A DNA stretch of 64,000 nt from Hyphomicrobiales bacterium (GTDB lineage: Bacteria; Pseudomonadota; Alphaproteobacteria; Rhizobiales; Rhizobiaceae). Where the stretch lies: contig UEGQ01000003.1 of assembly GCA_900466005.1 (NCBI GenBank), positions 434,001 to 498,000 of the forward strand, read 5' to 3'. Positions 53,197-62,102 of the stretch are shown piece after piece. The translations under genes were made by a program, and so were the position numbers. Under the pieces are notes generated by a model that saw only the letters and a program-made list of their open reading frames with translations, was not told the origin of the DNA and searched no databases. Within the stretch, counting starts at the first letter, position 1. Every line of letters starts with the position of its first letter.

Positions 53197-53837
53197 GTCT
53201 TCCGCTAGCCCGTTATCTCAAGGACTTTTCCCAGCCGGCCGCCGGGACATCGGCGCCGACGGGAATGGCTTTCTCCGAACAGGCGCAGGCCTTCGACATC
53301 GATTTCGCTGCACCGGAGCCGGAGCCTGTCGATATCGAGGCAGAACGGCGTGCGGCCTACGCCGAGGGTCATGAGGCAGCAGAGCGGGACCTGCGCCAGA
53401 AGTTCGAGGCCGAGCGTCAGGCGCTTCTCGACGAACATACCCGCGCGATGGATGCCATGCGGCAGACGTTCGAGGCGGAGACCGCCAGAATGCTCGCCGA
53501 TGGCCTGCGTCGCGCCGCCGGACAGATCGCCCTTGCCGTCAGCGAGCAGGCGGCGGCGGCCGTCGCTCCCTTCCTCTCCGAACAGGTGGTGGCGAACGCG
53601 GTAAAGGACCTCGCCGAACAGCTGTCGACCGCGATTCTCTCCGGAGAGGCCGGCGCGATCGTCGTCAGCGGTCCGGCTGCCCTCTTCGAGATGCTGAAGG
53701 AGGCGCTCGGAGAGAATGCGCAATTACTGCACCATGTCGAGGCGGAGGATCTCGATCTCACCGCCGACGTCGGCGGCACCGCACTGGTTACGCGTATATC
53801 GGCCTGGACGGCTAGCCTGAAGAAAGTGCTGGGATGA
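53193..53837 (+). CDS. FliH-like flagellar protein
   Basis: A 214-residue soluble protein beginning MSLPLARYLKDFSQPAAG. A disordered N-terminus precedes a long Glu/Arg/Ala coiled coil (about 50-115: EAERRAAYAEGHEAAERDL), followed by a mixed alpha/beta C-terminal half (QVVANAVKDLAEQLSTAILS, LDLTADVGGTALVTRISAWT). This layout resembles FliH/SctL stator-like regulators of FliI. Rhizobial annotations often leave it hypothetical. The start is ambiguous: ATG at 53193 has GGAG 11 bases upstream; ATG at 53184 is too close to it. It overlaps motB by 4 bases, so it is translated with the motor genes. Confidence 0.6.
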   Translation: MSLPLARYLKDFSQPAAGTSAPTGMAFSEQAQAFDIDFAAPEPEPVDIEAERRAAYAEGHEAAERDLRQKFEAERQALLDEHTRAMDAMRQTFEAETARMLADGLRRAAGQIALAVSEQAAAAVAPFLSEQVVANAVKDLAEQLSTAILSGEAGAIVVSGPAALFEMLKEALGENAQLLHHVEAEDLDLTADVGGTALVTRISAWTASLKKVLG

Positions 53838-55063
53838 GTGATAGCGAAAACCATCACCACGGCAAGAATGAGGTCGTGATCATAAAGCGCCACGGTGGCG
53901 GTGACCACGACGGCCATCACGGCGGTGCGTGGAAGATCGCCTATGCCGACTTCATGACCGCGATGATGGCGTTCTTTCTCGTGATGTGGCTCGTCAATGC
54001 CGCCAACGAGGAGACCAAGGCCTCCGTCGCGAGCTATTTCAATCCGATCAAGCTCGCCGACGAGAAGCCGACAGAGAAGGGCGTGAAGAAGCCCGTGGAC
54101 CAGGCGGACGGGGAAAAGAAGAAGGAACGCTCGCAGGTCGAGGACCAGCAGAACACCGTGGGCGCCGCGGCGGCGACCGGCGAGGACCAGACGGCGACGG
54201 CGGGCGACCAGCAGAACTATTCCGAGGCCGATTTCTTCGAGAACCCCTATTCGGTGCTGGCCGAGATCGCCCAGGAGGTCGGACAGCAGGCGAATGTCAG
54301 TGCCAAGGGCGAAGGTGGTGCAAGCGATTCCGGTCCCTCGACCGGCGCTTCCGGCGGGGAAGCCTATCGCGATCCCTTCGATCCGGACTTCTGGAGCCAG
54401 CAGGTCCAGGCGGCCAGGCAGGACAGCAAGTCGGCATCGCCCGACACCGCGCAGGCGCCCGAACCTCCGAGAGATCCGGCCAAGGATCAGATTGCAGCGC
54501 TCGATCCCAAGGAGACACGGCCCGCGATCGTGACGAAGGAGGAGAAACCTGCCGAGGGAGAAAGTAAGAAGGCGGATGCAAAGGCCGACCCCGCTCCGGA
54601 GAAGGCGGCCACCGAGCTCAGAGATGAGATCGAGAAGGCCATCGGCGGCGCGAGCGGCAAGCTTGCCGAGGGCCTCGTCGTCAAACCGTCCGAAGGTGGC
54701 TTGCTGGTGACGATCTCGGACCAGCTCGACACACCCATGTTCAATGTCGGCTCCGCCGTCCCGCGCAAGGAGATGGTCGTTGCCATGGAGAAGATCGGCA
54801 AGCTCCTGCAGCAGCGGCCCGGCTCGATCGTCATTCGCGGCCACACCGACGGTCGTCAGTTCAAGGGAACGGACAACGACAACTGGCGGCTCTCGATGGC
54901 GCGCGCTCACAGCGCCTACTACATGCTGCTGCGCGGCGGCCTTCCGGAAGGGCGGGTCCAGCAGGTATCGGGGTTCGCCGACCGGCGCCTTCAGGTGCCG
55001 GACGATCCGCTCGCCGATGCCAACCGTCGCATCGAGATCCTGATTCAAGCGGACCAGGGATAG
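53834..55063 (+). CDS. motB: Flagellar stator protein MotB
   Basis: A 409-residue stator subunit. A His/Gly-rich N-terminus precedes one TM (about 36-56) with the proton-binding Asp39 in AYADFMTAMMAFF. A long charged periplasmic linker (about 75-255) is far longer than in E. coli MotB (308 residues), and the OmpA-like peptidoglycan-binding domain (about 270-405) has IVIRGHTDGRQF and NRRIEILI. It works with MotA, encoded 16 kb away. The linker length is typical of rhizobial MotB, which interacts with periplasmic MotC. Confidence 0.95.
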   Translation: MSDSENHHHGKNEVVIIKRHGGGDHDGHHGGAWKIAYADFMTAMMAFFLVMWLVNAANEETKASVASYFNPIKLADEKPTEKGVKKPVDQADGEKKKERSQVEDQQNTVGAAAATGEDQTATAGDQQNYSEADFFENPYSVLAEIAQEVGQQANVSAKGEGGASDSGPSTGASGGEAYRDPFDPDFWSQQVQAARQDSKSASPDTAQAPEPPRDPAKDQIAALDPKETRPAIVTKEEKPAEGESKKADAKADPAPEKAATELRDEIEKAIGGASGKLAEGLVVKPSEGGLLVTISDQLDTPMFNVGSAVPRKEMVVAMEKIGKLLQQRPGSIVIRGHTDGRQFKGTDNDNWRLSMARAHSAYYMLLRGGLPEGRVQQVSGFADRRLQVPDDPLADANRRIEILIQADQG

Positions 55064-55067
55064 TCGG

Positions 55068-56366
55068 ATGGCACGTCTGAGGCGCTTCCTTTTTGGTTCT
55101 GCACTCGCCGTCCTGGGTCTTTCGGGCCCGGGGCAGGTGCGTTCGGAGGACCTGGAGACCATCGCGCCTTACAAGATGCTGCGTTCGCTGCAGTTCGTGC
55201 AGGATTCGGTGGTACTCGGAGACCATTCGGCAGGTGAGATGCAACGCTTCATGCTCGAGACCATCGACAAGCGCCTGCGACAGGCGGACGCTTCCGTCTT
55301 CGAGAGCACCGACAATGTCGATGCGGCCTTGGTCTACGCCATGAGTGGCGGCAATCCACAGACGCTGGAGTATCTCGTGGCGAGGGACGTCGACGGCAAC
55401 TTCGACAATCGCGTCACAGACGCGCTGCGCAAGTATCTCGCGGGGAAGGGGACACTGATCGCCAAATCCCTCGGCGAACTGGTGTGGGAGTACAAGGACA
55501 GCAAGATCGGTCCCTATCTTGCCCTTGTCGCCGGCAATGTGACAATTTCGACCAATCCTAGAGGTGCCCTGAAGTTCTATGACTGGGCGCGGTTGACAGC
55601 GCCGGGCACGATCGTGGAGGAGGCGGCGCTTCGCCGCTCGATTGCCATCGCCATTGAAGCCGGCGACGTTCCCAAGGCGGCAGCCTACGCGAACCGCTAC
55701 GCGCGTCGCTTTCTCCATTCTCCCTATGCCAGCCAGTTTGCCGATCTGTTCGTGCGGCTCGTCGTTGAGCGGTATGAGCTCCTCAACGCCGACGACGTGA
55801 GCGCGACGCTCGGATACATGGACAACGATCGGGCGCGCGAGATCTATCTGAGGATCGCGAGGGCTGCGGCGGTTCGCGGCAAGAACCAGCTCGCAGGGCT
55901 GGCCGCCGAGCGCGCCAAGGTGCTTTCCGGCACGGCGGAAGGTGCCGACACGCTGGCCCGTCTGTACGGAGGTCTTGCCGAGGTTCCAACCTCCGACATC
56001 CTTTCGGCCGTCGACGCTCTCGCCAGTATACCGGAGAAGGACCTCTCGCCGGCAGATCGGGCCTTGCGCGCTGCTGCCGAGGCGGTTGCACGCGAAATCC
56101 TGAGCCAGCCGGTCCAGGACGGCTCGTCCTCGCAGCCTGCCGATGCTCCAGCTACGGCAGTCGAAGCCGTGGCCACGCCGGAGCAGGGGGAGCCTCTGCA
56201 GTTTCCGGGCGAGGTGCCTGAATCCGAAATCGTCGCCAAGGAGGCAGCTCCCGCCAAGACGAAGGCTGATGAGATCGACATGGATCCGCAGTTCCGGGAT
56301 TTCGTCTCATCCGGGCGTTCCAGACTTCAGGAAATTGACAGCCTGTTACAAGAAGAGGCGCAGTGA
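55068..56366 (+). CDS. motC: Periplasmic motility protein MotC
   Basis: A 432-residue Sec-exported protein unique to rhizobial-type motors. A signal peptide (about 1-26, RFLFGSALAVLGLSGPGQV) precedes a helical body (DLETIAPYKMLRSLQFVQDS, KYLAGKGTLIAKSLGELVWE) and a Pro/Ala/Glu-rich C-terminal region. In S. meliloti MotC binds the periplasmic part of MotB and is thought to open or stabilise the proton channel. MotE chaperones it. It lies 4 bases after motB, with fliK starting 1 base after its stop. Confidence 0.95.
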   Translation: MARLRRFLFGSALAVLGLSGPGQVRSEDLETIAPYKMLRSLQFVQDSVVLGDHSAGEMQRFMLETIDKRLRQADASVFESTDNVDAALVYAMSGGNPQTLEYLVARDVDGNFDNRVTDALRKYLAGKGTLIAKSLGELVWEYKDSKIGPYLALVAGNVTISTNPRGALKFYDWARLTAPGTIVEEAALRRSIAIAIEAGDVPKAAAYANRYARRFLHSPYASQFADLFVRLVVERYELLNADDVSATLGYMDNDRAREIYLRIARAAAVRGKNQLAGLAAERAKVLSGTAEGADTLARLYGGLAEVPTSDILSAVDALASIPEKDLSPADRALRAAAEAVAREILSQPVQDGSSSQPADAPATAVEAVATPEQGEPLQFPGEVPESEIVAKEAAPAKTKADEIDMDPQFRDFVSSGRSRLQEIDSLLQEEAQ

Positions 56367-56367
56367 A

Positions 56368-57831
56368 ATGATCGATATCGGTGTCACAGGAACGAGCCCC
56401 TTGCCTGATGCCACGGGCAGGGCAGGCAGTACGACTGCTTCAACTCGATCGGCCGATGGCGGCTTCTCGGAGGCACTGGAAGGCGCCGAACGACGAAGTG
56501 ACAAGGCACCGGTCGACGACGAGCGTCCGGGACCGAGGATTGAGATTTCGGCAAGGAGCTTGAGGGCTCGTGCGGATGGCGAGACTCGTGCCACCGAGGA
56601 AGAAGTTCCCGACCAGACGGGCGCAGGAACGCCGGCAAAGGGGCGGGACCGCGAGGGCAGGGACGTGACCGCGGCCCTCCTGGCGCGAACATCCGGGGCA
56701 GTGAAAACCTCGCAAGAGATGCCTTCGGGGCGCGGAGAGGTAACGGGACGTCGCGGCGCGGAAACCGACAAGCCGGTGGCACGCGGGTCTCGGTCTGCGA
56801 TCGGACGGGAGGTCGCCGACGTCGAGACCGATCAGGCGGTCGAGAACGCCGTTGACGTCCCGGCCACGAATGTCGGAGAAGTACTATCCCTGCTCAACGG
56901 CACGGCACCAGGCATTCCGGCGGATGAGGAACTTGCAGGAGCGGAGAAGGGGCGATCGGATCGATCCGCCGGAGGCAAGGACACGACGACCCCTGTCCTT
57001 GATACGAGACTTGCCTCGGTGGGTCAGGCGACCCGCGACACGTCTCTCGACGGACAGCCTGCGGAGGCTGTCGCTCCACCCGAATCTGACGCGGATCGCA
57101 CGTTTCGCTTCGCGCGTCTGGATGGGAAAGGGCCGTCGCTGACGATGCGGGTGAGCGCGTCCGGTGACGCGGCCGCCTACGAGGCCGGCACGGCGCCCGC
57201 CGACGGTGCACAGACGGTCGCGGTATTGGACGCCCGCCGCTATCTCGCTCCCGCCTCTACCTCCAATGTGGCCAATATCGCCGCGACGCTCGCCGGTGAC
57301 GGAGAGTGGCTCCAGGCTATGCAGCCTGCCGCAGAACTTGCGAACGGCGCGGCCGCAGCAGGTGGCGCAAAGGCCGTTCACACTCTGAAGATCCAGATGA
57401 CGCCTATCGAGCTCGGAAGCGTGACGGCGAACTTGCGCCTCAAGGGTGATGAACTGACGGTTCACCTCACCGTGGAGAACCATGCCGCCCTCCGCCAGCT
57501 CAGCGACGACCAGGGTGACATCCTGAAGGCGCTGCGGGCGCAGGGACTGACGATCGACCACGTCCACGTCAGCATCGCCCCTTCGGCCGAACGGACAGCA
57601 GGTGGTGACGGTGGTCAGGGTGCTCCGCAGTGGCAGCAGGGTGGTCAGCAGGCACAGCAGGGCGGCGGACAGAGCGCCGGAGGTGGTGCACGGCAGGAGA
57701 CGTTCGGCAGCGCGCGCGGTGAGGATGATAGCAGCGGAAGGATCGGAAATGAGGCGGGCCTGGCTGAAACGGCTGGCAATAGTGGCGGTGCCGTCCCTGG
57801 CGGCGCTCGTCCTGACCACGTTTACCTCTGA
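56368..57831 (+). CDS. fliK: Flagellar hook-length control protein FliK (formerly MotD)
   Basis: A 487-residue molecular ruler that sets hook length and triggers the FlhB substrate switch. The N-terminal 300 residues are low-complexity, charged and Thr/Ala-rich. The conserved flagellar-hook domain (about 330-405) shows HTLKIQMTPIELGSVTANLR and LTVHLTVENHAALRQLSDDQ. A Gly/Gln-rich tail of about 80 residues follows. ATG at 56368 is used; the frame is open upstream only inside motC. The last 83 bases overlap the transglycosylase gene in another frame. Confidence 0.9.
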   Translation: MIDIGVTGTSPLPDATGRAGSTTASTRSADGGFSEALEGAERRSDKAPVDDERPGPRIEISARSLRARADGETRATEEEVPDQTGAGTPAKGRDREGRDVTAALLARTSGAVKTSQEMPSGRGEVTGRRGAETDKPVARGSRSAIGREVADVETDQAVENAVDVPATNVGEVLSLLNGTAPGIPADEELAGAEKGRSDRSAGGKDTTTPVLDTRLASVGQATRDTSLDGQPAEAVAPPESDADRTFRFARLDGKGPSLTMRVSASGDAAAYEAGTAPADGAQTVAVLDARRYLAPASTSNVANIAATLAGDGEWLQAMQPAAELANGAAAAGGAKAVHTLKIQMTPIELGSVTANLRLKGDELTVHLTVENHAALRQLSDDQGDILKALRAQGLTIDHVHVSIAPSAERTAGGDGGQGAPQWQQGGQQAQQGGGQSAGGGARQETFGSARGEDDSSGRIGNEAGLAETAGNSGGAVPGGARPDHVYL

Positions 57832-58351
57832 GAGCCGTGCTTCGCCGGGTGCCTGCGAACGCGAGATCCAGCAGGCTGCGGCCCGCTACGCCATCCCGGA
57901 AGGCATCCTCTACTCGGTTGGCCTGACGGAGACGGGGCGCCGCGGTTCGTTGCAGCCCTACGCGCTGAACGTCGAGGGCAAGCCTCTGTTCTTCGACAGC
58001 CGCAGCGAGGCGATCAATGCCTTCATGGACGCGCGCCGGCAAGGTGCCAAGCTCATCGACGTCGGCTGCATGCAGATCAACCAGCACTTCCATCTGGAGA
58101 ATTTTACCTCGGTGGAAGCGATGTTCGATCCTCGCCAGAATGTCGATTACGCGGCACGATTTCTGTTGCGCCTGCATGGACGTCATGACACCTGGACGAT
58201 GGCGGTCGCACGCTATCACGCCGGCCCCGACAACGACCCCGCGCAGAAGCGTTACGTCTGTCGCGTCATCGCCAATCTGGTCGCCACCGGCTACGGAAAA
58301 TGGACCGCGAACGCCCGGAACTTCTGTGGCGCACAAACAACTAAAAGTTGA
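57749..58351 (+). CDS. Lytic transglycosylase-like protein
   Basis: A 200-residue SLT-family enzyme that probably cuts peptidoglycan for rod or stator insertion. A signal peptide (about 1-31, RLAIVAVPSLAALVLTTFTS) precedes the catalytic fold: YAIPEGILYSVGLTETGRRG with catalytic Glu61, IDVGCMQINQHFHLENF (GCMQIN motif), and MAVARYHAG near the C-terminus. GGAAGGA lies 6 bases upstream of the ATG, which supports this start although it lies inside fliK. Rhizobial flagellar clusters carry such a gene here. Location is periplasmic. Confidence 0.87.
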   Translation: MRRAWLKRLAIVAVPSLAALVLTTFTSESRASPGACEREIQQAAARYAIPEGILYSVGLTETGRRGSLQPYALNVEGKPLFFDSRSEAINAFMDARRQGAKLIDVGCMQINQHFHLENFTSVEAMFDPRQNVDYAARFLLRLHGRHDTWTMAVARYHAGPDNDPAQKRYVCRVIANLVATGYGKWTANARNFCGAQTTKS

Positions 58352-58510
58352 ATTTCGCTTCGATCCACAGGATTTGGCGGTAATGTGGCCGGATTTTGGC
58401 GAATTATGTCGGGCAAGAGCCTTGTTAACCGTTGCCGAAATTATCCACGACAGATTAGTGCCTCCTACGACCCGTAGCCACTAGATGTAGCTCAAATCAG
58501 CACCCAATCC

Positions 58511-58525
58511 TTAATCAACTATTAA
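58511..58525. promoter_or_regulatory. Perfect CtrA-type box upstream of rem
   Basis: TTAA-TCAACTA-TTAA, a full match to TTAA-N7-TTAA, 93 bases before the rem ATG. Two GTTAAC palindromes (58424-58429 and 58534-58539) lie nearby in this 266-base gap, which has no gene. Confidence 0.5.
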
Positions 58526-58617
58526 TATCTATCGTTAACATTAAGCAGTTGTCCCTGATTCCTCCGATTCGTACCCATAGTGCATCGAAGTACCCACACT
58601 GATTCGGAGGCGGACGA

Positions 58618-59289
58618 ATGATCGTAGTGGTTGATGAGCGTGAGCTCGTGAAGGAGGGATACACCTCCCTTTTCGGGCGTGAAGGAATTCCATCGACGGG
58701 GTTCGACCCGGCGGAATTCGGCGAATGGGTGAATACGGCTGCGGACGGGGACATCGCGGCGGTGGAGGCCTTTCTCCTGGGGCAGGGGGATCAGACCATG
58801 GATCTGCCGCGGGCGATCCGTGATCGCACCCAGGCCCCGGTTATCGCCGTGAGCGACCAGCCCTCGCTGGAGGCGACGCTTGCACTGTTTGATTGCGGCG
58901 TCGACGATGTCGTGCGCAAGCCTGTGCATCCGCGGGAAATTCTCGCCCGGGCGGCAGCCATCCGTCGCCGGCTGCGGGCGATCAGCAACTACACGGAGAT
59001 CGGTCCGATCCGGGTCTTCAACGATGGCCGTGATCCGGAGATTGACGGCGAAGTATTCCCGCTGCCGCGGCGCGAACGGCGCATCCTCGAATACCTCGTC
59101 CTCAATCGCGGGCGCCGCGTTTCGAAGTCGCAGATATTCAACGCCATCTACGGCATCTTTGACGAGGAAGTCGAAGAAAACGTCGTCGAGAGCCACATCA
59201 GCAAGCTGCGCAAGAAACTCCGCAAAAAGCTCGGCTTCGATCCGGTCGATTCGAAGCGCTTCCTCGGTTACTGCATCGATTGGAGCTGA
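58618..59289 (+). CDS. rem: OmpR-like flagellar regulator Rem
   Basis: A 223-residue orphan response-regulator-like protein. A receiver-type N-terminus (1-115) precedes a C-terminal winged-helix DNA-binding domain (about 125-223: [38 protein letters not shown]). The receiver is atypical: only Asp6-Glu7 remain of the acidic pair, and the phosphoacceptor position aligns with Glu50 (DIAAVEAF), while the Lys in VRKPVHP is kept. In S. meliloti Rem activates class III flagellar genes and is itself activated by VisNR, with no known kinase. Confidence 0.94.
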   Translation: MIVVVDERELVKEGYTSLFGREGIPSTGFDPAEFGEWVNTAADGDIAAVEAFLLGQGDQTMDLPRAIRDRTQAPVIAVSDQPSLEATLALFDCGVDDVVRKPVHPREILARAAAIRRRLRAISNYTEIGPIRVFNDGRDPEIDGEVFPLPRRERRILEYLVLNRGRRVSKSQIFNAIYGIFDEEVEENVVESHISKLRKKLRKKLGFDPVDSKRFLGYCIDWS

Positions 59290-59418
59290 GTGGGCGACCG
59301 GGTCTTCGATGTCCCGGTTCGTCGTCCATGACCAGACGATTGCGCTTCGGCATTCCAGACAGCTTCACGCAAGGCCCACCTCCTACTCTCCCAACGACGA
59401 TAGAAACGAGGAAGTTTC

Positions 59419-60624
59419 ATGAGCCTTTACGGTACCATGCGAACCGGCGTGTCCGGAATGAATGCCCAGGCGAACCGTCTCGGAACGGTCGCCGAGAATA
59501 TCGCGAACTCGAGCACCGTGGGCTACAAGAAGGCCTCGGTCCAGTTTTCCTCCATGATCCTGCCCGCCACCGGCGGCGCCTACAACTCGGGTGGTGTCGA
59601 AACCGATATCCGCTACTCGATCTCGGATCAGGGCACGTTCAGCTACACGACCTCGGAGACCGACCTCGCGATCAAGGGCAACGGCTTCTTCATCGTCAGC
59701 GGCGGCGACGGCGTCGAATACCTGACCCGTGCCGGTTCTTTCGAAGTCATGGACGACGGCACGTTGCGCAACGCGGCCGGATACACGCTGATGGGCTACG
59801 AGTACTCCTCGACTGCGGATCCGACGATCGTCGTCAACGGCTTCGAAGGTCTGACGCCGGTTAATCTGTCGTCGGCCTCGATCTCGGCCACCGCCTCCAC
59901 CGAGGGCAAGCTCAACGTGAACCTGCCGTCCGGCGAGGCTGCAGGCTATAGCAAGTCTACCTCGCTGGTCGCCTATGACAGCCAGGGCAACAGCCGCCTG
60001 CTCGAGTTCACCTACACCAAGACCGCGGCGAATACCTGGACGGTCGAGGCGAGTTATGCAGGCCCGCCGGTCACCACGGTCATTCCTTCGACAACCCTCA
60101 ACTTCGACGCTGATGGGAAACTCACGTCTCCGGCGTCGTTGACCACCGTGGGGTTTGCTGTCGACGGTGCCAACATGGGCGCGATCGCGATCGATATCTC
60201 CGGCTCTACGCAGCTGGCGGCAGATTTCTCGGTCGAGACCGGGGCCAAGATCAACGGCAATGCGGCCAGCGAAGTGGTAGGCTACGAGATCGACAAGGAC
60301 GGTGTGGTCTCGGTGGTCTACGACAACGGCGACTTGCGGCCGCGCTACCGTGTCGCCCTTGCGACCGTGCAGAGCCCGGACAATCTGACGCCCGTCGCGG
60401 GCAATCTCTATTCGCAGAGCAACGACTCCGGCGTGATCGTCATGGGCTATGCCGGTTCGGCTGGGTTCGGCACGATCCTGTCGGGTGCGCTGGAGGACTC
60501 CAACGTCGATGTCGCCGAAGAACTCACTGCGATGATCGAATCGCAGCGCAACTACACGGCCAACTCCAAGGTGTTCCAGACCGGCTCCGAGTTGATGGAC
60601 GTTCTCGTCAACCTGAAGAGATAA
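59419..60624 (+). CDS. flgE: Flagellar hook protein FlgE
   Basis: A 401-residue hook subunit. LYGTMRTGVSGMNAQANRLG and VAENIANSSTVGYKK form the N-terminal signature. ETDLAIKGNGFFIVSGGDG precedes the variable hook domain, and the C-terminus has GALEDSNVDVAEELTAMIES and QRNYTANSKVFQTGSELMD. AGGAAG lies 7 bases before the ATG. It is preceded by a 129-base gap after rem in which I see no defined promoter. First gene of the hook operon. Confidence 0.96.
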   Translation: MSLYGTMRTGVSGMNAQANRLGTVAENIANSSTVGYKKASVQFSSMILPATGGAYNSGGVETDIRYSISDQGTFSYTTSETDLAIKGNGFFIVSGGDGVEYLTRAGSFEVMDDGTLRNAAGYTLMGYEYSSTADPTIVVNGFEGLTPVNLSSASISATASTEGKLNVNLPSGEAAGYSKSTSLVAYDSQGNSRLLEFTYTKTAANTWTVEASYAGPPVTTVIPSTTLNFDADGKLTSPASLTTVGFAVDGANMGAIAIDISGSTQLAADFSVETGAKINGNAASEVVGYEIDKDGVVSVVYDNGDLRPRYRVALATVQSPDNLTPVAGNLYSQSNDSGVIVMGYAGSAGFGTILSGALEDSNVDVAEELTAMIESQRNYTANSKVFQTGSELMDVLVNLKR

Positions 60625-60643
60625 CGTAAGGCTCGGCTAGCCC

Positions 60644-62098
60644 ATGTCGCTTTCGTCTGCAATCAATACGGCCCAGGGAATTTTCAGGAATACGGCGGAT
60701 CAGACCTCCGTCATTTCTACGAATATCTCCAATGACGGCAACGAGAATTACGTGCGCCGTTCGGCGGTCGTGACCAATACGATCTTCGGTGCCTCGGCCG
60801 TTGTTACGCAGCGAAACCAGCAGTTGGCGCTGCTCCTGCAGACGGTCAGCGCCAACTCGCAGTCGAAGGCGCAGAGCACCCTTCTCGACGGTCTGGAGAC
60901 TGTGAAATCGAGCCTCGGGGGCAACGAGTACGAACTCGCTCCTTCGACCTACATGTCGACGTTGCAGAGCAGTCTGCAGGCCTTCGCAGCGTCGCCGGGC
61001 CAGCTCGCCCTTGCCCAGACCGTCGTGACGGACGCTCTCGACGTCGCGAACTCGCTGAACCGCGTGTCCGGAACCGTTCAGAGCCTGCGTGCCGATGCCG
61101 ATGCGGAGATCGAGTCGCAGGTAGCCGAGCTCAACCGGCTGCTCGCCGACTTCAAGACGGCCAACGATACGGTGGTCCAGGCGACTGCGACAGGCAGTGA
61201 TCCGAACAACGCGCTCGACACCCGGGAAACGATCCTGAAGGAGATATCGGGCATCGTCGGTGTCGATGTCGTCATGAGAGAGAACAACGACATCGCCCTT
61301 TATACGGCGGATGGTACGACCCTCTTCGAGACGATTCCGCGTTCGGTCTCCTTCAGCCGCACCTATACCTACTCGGCGACGGTCACCGGCAATTCCGTCT
61401 ACATCGACGGCGTTGCGGTGGAGGCGGGTGTCGGCGGCAACACCAGCGCAGAAGGCTCACTTGCGGCGCTCATACAGTTGCGTGACGATGTTGCCCCCAC
61501 GTTCCAGAACCAGCTCGACGAGGTCGCGCGGGGCCTGATCGAAGCGTTCCAGGAAACCGATGCCGGCGGGGCCAATCCGCTGCCGGGTCTGTTCACCTGG
61601 CCGACCGGCACCGTGCCTGCATCGGGCACCGTCGTTCCCGGACTTGCCGCTTCCATCACCATCAACAGCGCGCTCGTGACGTCGTCCGGTGGCGATCCGA
61701 CCTTGCTGCGCGACGGCGGCATCAACGGCGCGGCCTACGTCAAGAACACCACAGGAGGGAGTGGCTACTCAGACCTGCTGCTCACCTATGTCGAGAATCT
61801 CAGCACGTCGCGGCCGTTCGATCCCTCGGCCGGACTGGACACCTCGTCCGGTCTTCTGACCTTTTCGACGGACTCCATCGGCTGGCTCGAAGAGATGCGG
61901 GCGAACGCCACGACGGCGACCGACAACAAGACTGCTCTCTATGAAAGAGCGTTCCAGGTCTATTCGTCCAAGACCGGCGTCAGCCTCGACGAGGAACTGT
62001 CGCTGCTGCTGGACGTCGAGCAATCCTACAAGGCTTCTGCCAAGCTGGTGTCGACCATCGATTCCATGCTGAAGGCGGTCCTGGATATGGCGGGATAA
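60644..62098 (+). CDS. flgK: Hook-filament junction protein FlgK
   Basis: A 484-residue hook-associated protein 1. The N-terminus is LSSAINTAQGIFRNTADQTS with ISTNISNDGNENYVRR. Coiled-coil segments occur around VQSLRADADAEIESQVAELN, and the C-terminal D0 helix has SLDEELSLLLDVEQSYKASA and TIDSMLKAVLDMAG. It begins 19 bases after flgE and 4 bases separate it from flgL. Confidence 0.95.
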   Translation: MSLSSAINTAQGIFRNTADQTSVISTNISNDGNENYVRRSAVVTNTIFGASAVVTQRNQQLALLLQTVSANSQSKAQSTLLDGLETVKSSLGGNEYELAPSTYMSTLQSSLQAFAASPGQLALAQTVVTDALDVANSLNRVSGTVQSLRADADAEIESQVAELNRLLADFKTANDTVVQATATGSDPNNALDTRETILKEISGIVGVDVVMRENNDIALYTADGTTLFETIPRSVSFSRTYTYSATVTGNSVYIDGVAVEAGVGGNTSAEGSLAALIQLRDDVAPTFQNQLDEVARGLIEAFQETDAGGANPLPGLFTWPTGTVPASGTVVPGLAASITINSALVTSSGGDPTLLRDGGINGAAYVKNTTGGSGYSDLLLTYVENLSTSRPFDPSAGLDTSSGLLTFSTDSIGWLEEMRANATTATDNKTALYERAFQVYSSKTGVSLDEELSLLLDVEQSYKASAKLVSTIDSMLKAVLDMAG

Positions 62099-62102
62099 TC
62101 TG

